Program-made: the position numbers and the translations under genes | Shown here: positions 1-6,035 of the stretch, piece by piece | How positions within the stretch are numbered: the first letter of the stretch is position 1 | How the letters are laid out: every line of letters begins with the position of its first letter | DNA from: Candidatus Delongbacteria bacterium | Lineage (GTDB): Bacteria > Bacteroidota > Bacteroidia > Bacteroidales > ML635J-15 | Direction of reading: 5' to 3' | Length of the DNA: 7,376 bases | NCBI GenBank assembly: GCA_027858215.1 | Contig: JAQIDD010000260.1 | Span: 1-7,376, forward strand | The notes under the pieces: model-generated | What the model saw: the letters and a program-made list of their open reading frames with translations, nothing else | The model's database searches: none | Told to the model about the DNA's origin: nothing

Positions 1-1
1 G

Positions 2-1105
2 AATAACACCAGTCCGAAAATATGCCATTTTACCAGCGTACATCCACGTTTTGATTCCCGGATCTATTATAAACAATTAAAAAGCCTGAAAAAGCTGACA
101 AACGATGTCTGTCTTGTTGTTGCTGATGGAAAAGGCAATGAATTAACTTCCGACGGGATTCAGATCATTGATGCAGGCAAACCCCGGGGAAGAATTAACC
201 GTTTTTTAGCGATCAGGAAAAAAGTGTACAAAAAGTCCAGCGAAATTAATGCCGATATTTACCAGTTTCATGATCCGGAATTGCTTAAATACGGACTTAA
301 GTTAAAACGTAAAGGAAAAAAAGTGATTTATGATTCCCATGAAGATGTTCCAAGGCAAATACTGAATAAACCATATTTGAAATTTTTACCTAAAAAGCTA
401 ATTTCGGGCATCGTTGAAAATAATGAAAACAGAATTGTTTCTCAGTTGGATCATGTTTTTTGTGCTACCGATCATATTACCGAACGGTTTTTAAAATACA
501 ACCAAAATGCCGCCACGATAAAGAACTACCCTGTAATTGAGGATCTGAAAACAGAAATAAACTGGAATGAAAAAGAGAATAAAGTATGTTATGTTGGAGC
601 CATTGCTTTAACCCGGGGTATTAGGGAAATGTCAGATGCTGTGAAAAAAAGTGTAGCCACGCTGGAGCTGGCAGGTAAATTTAGCAGTGATTCATTGAAT
701 CAAGAAATTCTGGATCAGGCTGGTGATAAAATAAAATTTTATGGTTTTGCAGATCGCCCCCTTGTAAGGAAAATTTATCATATATCAAAAGCAGGCTTGG
801 TTACGCTGCATCCAACCATAAGTTATAAGGATGCCTTGCCTGTAAAAATGTTTGAATATATGGAGGCCGGAATACCCGTTATCACAAGCAATATTCCCCT
901 CTGGGAAAAAATCATTACTGATTCGGAATGTGGAATTGCAGTTGACCCGTTTAACTCCGATGAGATTGCGTCTGCCATTGATAAAATTATCTCCGATGAT
1001 GTGCTTGCAGAAAAAATGGGAAGAAACGGTCAAAAAGCCGTAGTTGAAAAATATAACTGGAAACAGGAGGAGAAAAAATTGCTGGAAATATACGAGAAAA
1101 TGTAG
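2..1105 (+). CDS. Glycosyltransferase, GT4-type (GT-B fold), 5' end cut by window edge
   Basis: Predicted sugar transferase moving a sugar from a nucleotide donor to a growing surface glycan in the cytoplasm or at the inner membrane face. The frame is open from the left edge. No in-frame ATG lies before the GTG at 224, and clear family sequence (KICHFTSVHPRFDSR, visible residues 6-20) lies upstream of that GTG, so the GTG is internal and the real start is probably just outside the window. 367 residues are visible, close to the usual length of about 370-400. The N-terminal half carries YQFHDPELL and VIYDSHEDVP (about 87-117), typical of Bacteroidota polysaccharide-cluster glycosyltransferases. 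The C-terminal donor-binding half has YVGAIALTRG (about 197-206) and PVKMFEYMEAGIPVI (280-294), corresponding to the GT4 E-x7-E region, apparently with Asp at the first position. It is followed after 32 nt by the FemAB/GNAT-like gene. Donor and acceptor cannot be read from sequence. Confidence 0.9.
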   Translation, partial: NNTSPKICHFTSVHPRFDSRIYYKQLKSLKKLTNDVCLVVADGKGNELTSDGIQIIDAGKPRGRINRFLAIRKKVYKKSSEINADIYQFHDPELLKYGLKLKRKGKKVIYDSHEDVPRQILNKPYLKFLPKKLISGIVENNENRIVSQLDHVFCATDHITERFLKYNQNAATIKNYPVIEDLKTEINWNEKENKVCYVGAIALTRGIREMSDAVKKSVATLELAGKFSSDSLNQEILDQAGDKIKFYGFADRPLVRKIYHISKAGLVTLHPTISYKDALPVKMFEYMEAGIPVITSNIPLWEKIITDSECGIAVDPFNSDEIASAIDKIISDDVLAEKMGRNGQKAVVEKYNWKQEEKKLLEIYEKM

Positions 1106-1110
1106 CTTTG
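1079..1110 (+). promoter_or_regulatory. Possible Bacteroidota-type internal promoter
   Basis: TAGCTTTG at 1103-1110 matches the Bacteroidota -7 consensus TAnnTTTG and overlaps the stop codon of the upstream glycosyltransferase. A TTG at 1079-1081 lies 21 nt upstream, near the spacing expected for the -33 element. A transcript would begin shortly after 1110 and give a leader of about 20 nt before the ATG at 1138. An eight-base pattern with two free positions occurs by chance several times in a window this size, so only its placement supports it. Confidence 0.25.
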
Positions 1111-1137
1111 AATTGTTCTTAATGATCATCATCCATT

Positions 1138-1986
1138 ATGGCAGAATACATTAAAAATAAGGGTATATTGTGGAAAAAGTACCAGGGGGCATTGATCCCG
1201 GAAAATCCCCCTCATGTGGAAATACATTTGACATCTGAGGAACAAAAGTATTTATTGAAAACCAGCACTGCCCTGTTTTTGAGATGGCCGTCCCAATTTG
1301 ATATGCCTCATGCATCGGCCTGGTGGTATGTCATCAAAGATAGTTTTGATGGGATGGACGAATTGAGCCGTAAGACGAGATCGAAAGTGAGGCGTGCATT
1401 GAAGCGGCAACAAGTGAGAAAAGTGTCACACGAGTTCGTCGCTGAACATGGTTATGAAGTTTACAACAATGCTTTCACCCAATACGATACCTACCTTAAA
1501 CCACTATCAGAAAAAGAATTTACACAGTATATTCAAAGCCTTGATGAATCACAGTGGGCGTTTTTTGCCGTTTTTGATAATGAAAGTGGTGTAATGACTG
1601 CATATTCCCAAAATTTTGTTTGTGATGAGACAGCCGAATATAAAATCATTAAACTGCATCCTGCATACCTGAAAAATTATGCATCTTATGCCTTGATATA
1701 CACAATGAATGAATATTACCTGACAGAAAAAAAATGTAAATATGTAAACGACGGTTCCCGGGCAATTGCTCACCAAACAAAAGTCCAGGACTTCCTCATT
1801 CATAAAATGAAATTCAGGCGTGCCTATTGTAAATTAAATGTGAAATACAAACCTTGGGTGCGGGTTTTTGATTATGATTTTTTTCCATTCAGGGGAGTAT
1901 TCAAATCTTTCCGGTGTAATGGCTGCAAAAAAATAAATGTCCTGATGCGACAGGAAGAAATCCGGCGTAATTCATCCGCATTATGA
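1138..1986 (+). CDS. FemAB/GNAT-fold putative acyl- or aminoacyltransferase
   Basis: A 282-residue soluble protein with no signal peptide or membrane segment. It resembles FemAB-like/GNAT-fold proteins of polysaccharide clusters, which transfer an acyl or aminoacyl group to an amino sugar or peptide. The basic stretch RKTRSKVRRALKR (78-90) recalls the Ser/Arg-rich entry to the FemAB-type fold. A conserved-looking C-terminal block runs through YVNDGSRAIAHQTKVQDFLI (202-221) and FRRAYCKLNVKY (226-237). The tail is basic and contains a C-x2-C pair (C260, C263). The ATG at 1138 is chosen because it opens the frame just after the intergenic gap; no Shine-Dalgarno motif is visible, as is usual in this phylum. 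Its stop overlaps the sulfotransferase start as ATGA, implying translational coupling. The downstream aminotransferase could supply its amino-sugar acceptor (inference). The fold is moderately certain; the substrate is unknown, and a plain N-acetyltransferase remains possible. Confidence 0.65.
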   Translation: MAEYIKNKGILWKKYQGALIPENPPHVEIHLTSEEQKYLLKTSTALFLRWPSQFDMPHASAWWYVIKDSFDGMDELSRKTRSKVRRALKRQQVRKVSHEFVAEHGYEVYNNAFTQYDTYLKPLSEKEFTQYIQSLDESQWAFFAVFDNESGVMTAYSQNFVCDETAEYKIIKLHPAYLKNYASYALIYTMNEYYLTEKKCKYVNDGSRAIAHQTKVQDFLIHKMKFRRAYCKLNVKYKPWVRVFDYDFFPFRGVFKSFRCNGCKKINVLMRQEEIRRNSSAL

Positions 1987-2951
1987 ATGGAAGACATTCA
2001 TATATAACAACCATAGGCAGGAAATATCAGAGCATTTCCCCTGCATTTGCATTTTTTGATTACGTTTTTGGATTTCCGTTTTTGTTTGCCCGGGAAAAAA
2101 GATTGCCGGCATTGATATTACTTGCCCCCCCAAGAAGCGGATCAACCCTGACGTATCAATTGCTTGTCAATGCTTTTGAAAATACTCACCTGACAAACAT
2201 ACAAAATTTGTTGTATGCAACTCCGCGTACTGGCATGTGGCTGTCGTCTCTGAAGTGTGGAAATAAATCTGCTGGATACACATCAAAACAGGGTTTTGTA
2301 GATGGATTGTGTGGAGAAGCGGAAGGCCTTAAGTTTTGGTCGTATTGGACAGGCATAGGTATTGATCAATTTCAATCCGAATTTAAACCCGGTAAAACTG
2401 AAAGGATCAAGCGAATCTTGTCCAAACAAAATAGTTCGGAAAAAGCATTGATTACCGGTTACATGGGGCATGTTTTTGCCATTGAGGAAATGGCAAATTT
2501 GTTCCCTGAAGCGTTGTTTGTATATCTCAAAAGAGACCTGTTGTCCAATGCGTATTCGATTTTTAATGTTGCTCCCCAAAACTGGTTCTCCGTCAAAACG
2601 CAGTCATACCCTTTGGTTGAAAAGCAAGACCGTTATCATCAAATAGCTGCCCAGTTGCTCGATGTTCATCAACTTATTCTCAATAAGGTGCCTTATAATG
2701 CGGTGTCAATTGAATATAAAGAAGTATGTCACAATCCGGCATCGGTGGTTGATGATATACTGAGGGCGGCAAAAGTACACGATGTTGTACTCAACAGGAA
2801 AAACAACAAAGACTTGCCCGAAGCATTTACTCAAAAGATTGTTCATCCTAATCAGGATAAACATGCTAACAGACTTTATCATGCACTGAAAGATGAACTG
2901 GATAAGCGTGATGATAAGATAAAAAAGTGCTTTAAATCAGAGTTTGAATGA
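1983..2951 (+). CDS. PAPS-dependent sulfotransferase family protein
   Basis: Predicted to transfer a sulfuryl group from 3'-phosphoadenosine-5'-phosphosulfate (PAPS) to a hydroxyl or amino group, most likely on the glycan or lipid intermediate built by this cluster. Of 322 residues, the P-loop-like 5'-phosphosulfate-binding motif APPRSGSTLTYQLL starts at residue 48. The 3'-phosphate-binding segment LFVYLKRDLLSNAYSIF lies at 178-194, with R184 and S192 in the expected R-x7-S arrangement. A hydrophobic aromatic stretch (about 21-36) precedes the P-loop, but it is short and not a convincing signal peptide, so a cytoplasmic or membrane-peripheral location is likely. The start at 1983 overlaps the stop of the FemAB/GNAT-like gene (ATGA), so the two proteins are probably made together. 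The next gene begins 36 nt later. No PAPS-synthesis genes are in the window. Family assignment is strong from the two cofactor motifs; the acceptor is unknown. Confidence 0.85.
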   Translation: MNGRHSYITTIGRKYQSISPAFAFFDYVFGFPFLFAREKRLPALILLAPPRSGSTLTYQLLVNAFENTHLTNIQNLLYATPRTGMWLSSLKCGNKSAGYTSKQGFVDGLCGEAEGLKFWSYWTGIGIDQFQSEFKPGKTERIKRILSKQNSSEKALITGYMGHVFAIEEMANLFPEALFVYLKRDLLSNAYSIFNVAPQNWFSVKTQSYPLVEKQDRYHQIAAQLLDVHQLILNKVPYNAVSIEYKEVCHNPASVVDDILRAAKVHDVVLNRKNNKDLPEAFTQKIVHPNQDKHANRLYHALKDELDKRDDKIKKCFKSEFE

Positions 2952-2961
2952 CAGCATTTTC

Positions 2962-2969
2962 TATTTTTG
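2962..2969 (+). promoter_or_regulatory. Possible Bacteroidota -7 promoter element
   Basis: TATTTTTG in the 36-nt gap between the sulfotransferase and the family-2 glycosyltransferase fits the -7 consensus TAnnTTTG. A TTTG at 2943-2946 lies only 15 nt upstream, shorter than the roughly 20 nt expected for a -33 partner, and the gap is T-rich. It would leave a leader of about 13-15 nt before the ATG at 2988. Weak on its own. Confidence 0.2.
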
Positions 2970-2987
2970 TTTTTTAAATCGTATAAG

Positions 2988-3731
2988 ATGATCTCAATAA
3001 TTACACCGGCATACAATGCATCACAATTTATTTCCAATACCATTGAATCAGTAATTGCACAAACGTATAAAGATTGGGAAATGCTGATAGTGGATGATTG
3101 TTCATCTGATAATACAATGGAAATTGTACAGGATTATGCCAAAAGAGACACGCGCATCAGGCTGATACAAAATGCAGAGAACACAGGGGCTGCTGAAGCC
3201 AGAAATGTGGCATTAAGGCAGGCAAAGGGGCATTATATTGCCTTTCTTGACAGTGATGATATGTGGAAACCCGGGAAACTCGAAAAGCAGTTGTCTTTTA
3301 TGCAGGGCAATGATTATGCTTTTACATTTACAGGGTATGAATGTGTGAATGAAAAAGCAGACAAGGTTTTATATAATGTCAATGCAAAGGAAGCTTTTTC
3401 ATACCGGAAATTTTTGAGAAACACTGCAATCGGGACCCTTACTGTCATGATAAACCGTGATAAAACCGGCTTTTTTGAAATGCCCCGCATCCGGTCGAGC
3501 CACGATATGGCACTTTGGCTGGACATCATGAAACGTGGTTATAAAGCTTATGGTTTAAATGAATGCCTTGCCCAATATCGGCTGGTGGAAGGGTCTAATA
3601 CAGCCGGAAAACTTAAAGCAGCAAAAGATGTCTGGAGAGTTTACAGGGACATCGAAAAGTTAAATTTGATGTATAGCTGTTTTAATTTTACGGGCTACGC
3701 TGTGAATGCTATACTTAAGAGAATGAAATAA
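2988..3731 (+). CDS. Family-2 glycosyltransferase (GT-A fold), TuaG-like
   Basis: Inverting glycosyltransferase predicted to add a sugar from a nucleotide donor to a lipid-linked glycan at the cytoplasmic face of the membrane. The ATG at 2988 (247 residues) is preferred to an in-frame TTG at 2967 because family sequence starts at once with MISIITPAYNAS, and the extra seven residues (MFFKSYK) match nothing typical. Visible motifs are VDDCSSDNT (35-43) for nucleotide binding, NTGAAEARNVAL (65-76), and the DSDD metal-binding motif (88-91) followed by W93. An acidic candidate catalytic residue is D173 in HDMALW. The C-terminal third, including KRGYKAYGLNECLAQYR (182-198), closely recalls TuaG of Bacillus teichuronic acid synthesis, so a uronic acid or N-acetylhexosamine substrate is a reasonable guess. 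No transmembrane helix is evident. The aminotransferase start lies 6 nt past the stop, so the two genes are very probably cotranscribed. Confidence 0.9.
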   Translation: MISIITPAYNASQFISNTIESVIAQTYKDWEMLIVDDCSSDNTMEIVQDYAKRDTRIRLIQNAENTGAAEARNVALRQAKGHYIAFLDSDDMWKPGKLEKQLSFMQGNDYAFTFTGYECVNEKADKVLYNVNAKEAFSYRKFLRNTAIGTLTVMINRDKTGFFEMPRIRSSHDMALWLDIMKRGYKAYGLNECLAQYRLVEGSNTAGKLKAAKDVWRVYRDIEKLNLMYSCFNFTGYAVNAILKRMK

Positions 3732-3737
3732 TAGAAG

Positions 3738-4895
3738 ATGCAAAAGGATAAATTAAAACAAAAGCTCGCTCAGTACCTGGGTAACAGGGAAAATATTTTT
3801 TTCCATTATAAAGGCAGGGTGTCTTTATATGCGATTTTAAAAGCCATGGGAATAGGAGAGGGGGATGAAGTGATTATCCCGTCCTATACCTGTGTGGTAG
3901 TACCGAATCCCATCATTTATGCAGGGGCAAAGCCTGTGTACGTGGATATTGATCCTGCCACTTACAATATAAATACTGATTTGCTGGAAAAAGCCATCAC
4001 ATCCAAAACCAAGGTCATTGTTTGCCAAAATACCTATGGTTTATCATCCGGGGTTGAGCAAATCATCGATATTGCAAAAAAACACAAACTATATACCATA
4101 GAAGACTGCACACATGGTTTTGGGGGCCAATACAACGAACAGCCCAATGGCACATACTGTGATGCTTCTTTTTTTTCGATGCAGTGGAACAAGCCGTTTT
4201 CCAGCGGGGTAGGAGGTTTTGCTCTGATCAACAATCCAAGCCTGCTTGAGCCAATGAGGCAATTGGAAGCTGAAAAAATTCCGGTGTCGTTGAGGGAGAA
4301 AATGAACCTGAAAATCCTGTATTTTATCCACCGCTATTTGTTAACACATTTCACCTATTTTACGTTTGTGAAATTGTACCGCTGGCTCAGTAAACATAAC
4401 ATGGTAGTTGGTTCTTCATCAGGGGAGGAGATATCTTCTATAAAAAAACCGAAAGGATTCTTTAAAGATTACAGCAATGTGCAGGCTAAAGAGGCCCTTC
4501 GAAATCTTAAGGGTTTTGATGATGTACTCCTGAAGCGGAAAAAGAATGCACGCGTTTATACCGATTTTTTATTAGGAACAGGCAAAAACCATGTCTCCCT
4601 TGATTTGTTTGATAATCACGCTTTTTTGAAATACCCGTTACGGGTAAATGACCGTGACAGGTTTTTTCATCTTGCCGAAAAAGCCAATATCCCGCTTGGA
4701 GATTGGTTTGTTTCACCGATACACCCTGTGCAACAGGATTTGTCTTCCTGGTATTTTGATGCTGAAAATTACCCTGTAGCAGTAGAAATGGCAAAGAAAG
4801 TGGTTAATTTGTCTACAGATACTAGAACAACAGAAAAGCTTATTCAGTTTCTAAAAAAATACATTGACCTTATCGCAGATACTAATCGTGCTTAG
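3738..4895 (+). CDS. DegT/DnrJ/EryC1/StrS-type PLP aminotransferase
   Basis: Predicted PLP enzyme that converts a keto-sugar nucleotide to an amino sugar, normally using glutamate as amino donor. At 385 residues it has the usual family length. Family landmarks are GDEVIIPSYTCVVVPNPI (42-59), GAKPVYVDIDPATYNINT (63-80), and IEDCTHGFGG (121-130), where D123 should contact the PLP ring nitrogen. In SMQWNKPFSSGVGG (147-160), K152 is placed to form the Schiff base. Two positions differ from the common family pattern: the Gln of the usual DxxQ is His126, and the Glu of GEGG is Val158. The catalytic Lys and Asp are present, so it looks active but belongs to a divergent subgroup. It is the last gene of the plus-strand cluster and ends 25 bp from the stop of the convergent epimerase. 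A possible partner is the FemAB/GNAT-like protein, which could modify the new amine (inference). The exact sugar cannot be deduced. Confidence 0.88.
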   Translation: MQKDKLKQKLAQYLGNRENIFFHYKGRVSLYAILKAMGIGEGDEVIIPSYTCVVVPNPIIYAGAKPVYVDIDPATYNINTDLLEKAITSKTKVIVCQNTYGLSSGVEQIIDIAKKHKLYTIEDCTHGFGGQYNEQPNGTYCDASFFSMQWNKPFSSGVGGFALINNPSLLEPMRQLEAEKIPVSLREKMNLKILYFIHRYLLTHFTYFTFVKLYRWLSKHNMVVGSSSGEEISSIKKPKGFFKDYSNVQAKEALRNLKGFDDVLLKRKKNARVYTDFLLGTGKNHVSLDLFDNHAFLKYPLRVNDRDRFFHLAEKANIPLGDWFVSPIHPVQQDLSSWYFDAENYPVAVEMAKKVVNLSTDTRTTEKLIQFLKKYIDLIADTNRA

Positions 4896-4920
4896 CGTCC
4901 GGGTATATTGTGTTAGTGTA

Positions 4921-5892
4921 TCAAACATTGCTTAAATGTGTCTGTTTATACCACCTGCAGAATGCTTTTATGCCGGAAGCAAAATCCGTTTTCGGATGAT
5001 AACTCAATGTGTTTTTAGCTTTTTGGATGTCAGCCCATGTTCCTGCGGATTCTTCTTCAAATTTGGGCAGGAACTTACATCTGGCTTTTTTATCCAGTGA
5101 TTTTTCCAATGCAGATATCATATTTATCAGGGGGATATTTTCACCATGTGCCAGGTTGAAAATATCAAACCCGTGTTTATCATAATGTATAGAAGCTATG
5201 ATGCCGGCAATGATGTCGTCAATGTACGTGTAATCCCTGTAGCTTGAACCGTTACCATATACTTCAATGGGTTGGTCGTTAGCGATTTTTTCTGCAAAGC
5301 GGTACATGGCAAGGTCAGGGCGCATGCGCGGGCCGTAAACGGAGAAAAAACGCAAACTTATAAACTGATTGTTAGCGGTTGAAGCAAAGGTTTCGCCTGT
5401 ATGTTCACATTCCAGCTTGTAGCGGGCGTATGGGCTCAGCGGATGTAAGTTGTCAAGTTCTTCATGCCATGGTTGCGACGGATGATCGCCATACACTGAG
5501 CTTGAGGATGCAAAAATGATTTTGTTTATGTTTTGTGATTGGGCAAAAGCAATCACAGCATTATTGCTTTCAATGTTGATGTTGATAAATTGTTTAGGAT
5601 CAATCCCAGATTTCCGGACTCCCGGTATGGCTGCCAGATGAATGATACTATGAATGTTTATGTTTTCTAAGGCTTTGATATTATGAATATCCCGGACATC
5701 GTGGGCTATTAATTGGAGATTGGGGTGATCAATGATATTCTCAAGGTTTTTATGTTTAATTGCAGGGCTGTAAAAATCATCGAAATTATCAATAATAATA
5801 ACCTGGTAATTCAATGTTAACAATTTCTCAACGGCATGGCTTCCGATAAATCCGGCACCACCAGTAACGAGTATTTTAAGTTTCTTTGACAT
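4921..5892 (-). CDS. NAD-dependent nucleotide-sugar epimerase (UDP-glucuronate/UDP-glucose 4-epimerase-like)
   Basis: Extended short-chain dehydrogenase/reductase of 323 residues, predicted to epimerise (or possibly dehydrate) a nucleotide sugar in the cytoplasm and supply a precursor for the adjacent polysaccharide cluster. The Rossmann motif TGGAGFIGSH is at 10-19, HLAAIPGVR at 85-93, the catalytic Ser region ASSSSVYGD at 128-136, and the Y-x3-K pair is Y155/K159 within SPYARYKLE. Substrate-side motifs are RFFSVYGPRMRPDLA (181-195) and YRDYTYIDDI (218-227). These, with the early FYSPAIKHKNL segment (40-50), most resemble the UDP-glucuronate 4-epimerase branch; UDP-Glc/GlcNAc 4-epimerase activity is the main alternative. 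The start ATG (reverse complement of 5890-5892) directly precedes the Rossmann strand; no Shine-Dalgarno is visible. It lies downstream of rny on the same strand, 143 bp away, with a 12-bp inverted repeat ending 21 nt before its start codon. It converges on the aminotransferase. Confidence 0.88.
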   Translation of the reverse strand: MSKKLKILVTGGAGFIGSHAVEKLLTLNYQVIIIDNFDDFYSPAIKHKNLENIIDHPNLQLIAHDVRDIHNIKALENINIHSIIHLAAIPGVRKSGIDPKQFININIESNNAVIAFAQSQNINKIIFASSSSVYGDHPSQPWHEELDNLHPLSPYARYKLECEHTGETFASTANNQFISLRFFSVYGPRMRPDLAMYRFAEKIANDQPIEVYGNGSSYRDYTYIDDIIAGIIASIHYDKHGFDIFNLAHGENIPLINMISALEKSLDKKARCKFLPKFEEESAGTWADIQKAKNTLSYHPKTDFASGIKAFCRWYKQTHLSNV

Positions 5893-5913
5893 CCAAAAGA
5901 GATGATATTATGC

Positions 5914-5960
5914 CTCAAATCCGCAAGCCCTTCTCCAGGCAAGTCACATGCGGATTTGAG
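5914..5960. repeat. Perfect 12-bp inverted repeat, 23-nt loop, in epimerase leader region
   Basis: CTCAAATCCGCA at 5914-5925 is exactly complementary to TGCGGATTTGAG at 5949-5960. The 23-nt spacer can form a short inner pairing (GCC 5927-5929 with GGC 5938-5940). On the minus strand it lies between rny and the epimerase, about 75 nt past the rny stop and 21 nt before the epimerase ATG. Neither strand has a T-tract after the stem, so it is not a typical intrinsic terminator. It may be a leader hairpin, an RNA processing or stability element, or a DNA-binding site. Confidence 0.7.
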
Positions 5961-6035
5961 TTAATATAGCATGCGAGAGCGTATTTATGGTCCCGGGATG
6001 GTGTATTAATAAAACAAGCAGGCCATAGGGAATAA

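Noticed and set aside
224..226. GTG as the start of the first glycosyltransferase
   Set aside because: Seventy-four residues of clear family sequence precede it in the same open frame, so it is an internal valine codon.
785..1132. 115-codon open frame on the minus strand over the first glycosyltransferase
   Set aside because: It overlaps the conserved donor-binding half of the glycosyltransferase and its translation resembles no family.
2967..2969. TTG as the start of the family-2 glycosyltransferase
   Set aside because: The ATG at 2988 starts exactly at the family's N-terminal strand; the seven extra residues have no support and the TTG lies inside a T-rich gap.
4169..4176. Run of eight T within the aminotransferase, and a similar A8 run near 1725-1734 in the FemAB/GNAT-like gene, as possible slippage or programmed frameshift sites
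   Set aside because: Both genes are intact across the runs with conserved sequence on each side, and no alternative frame continues into a sensible product.
5914..5960. Inverted repeat as an intrinsic terminator of rny
   Set aside because: No T-tract follows the stem on the minus strand (it continues GCATAATATC), the loop is long at 23 nt, and the stem is only moderately GC-rich.
5902..5969. Two tiny plus-strand frames (20 codons from 5902, 19 codons from 5910) in the rny-epimerase gap
   Set aside because: They span the inverted repeat, have no ribosome-binding signal or recognisable peptide, and such short frames are expected by chance.
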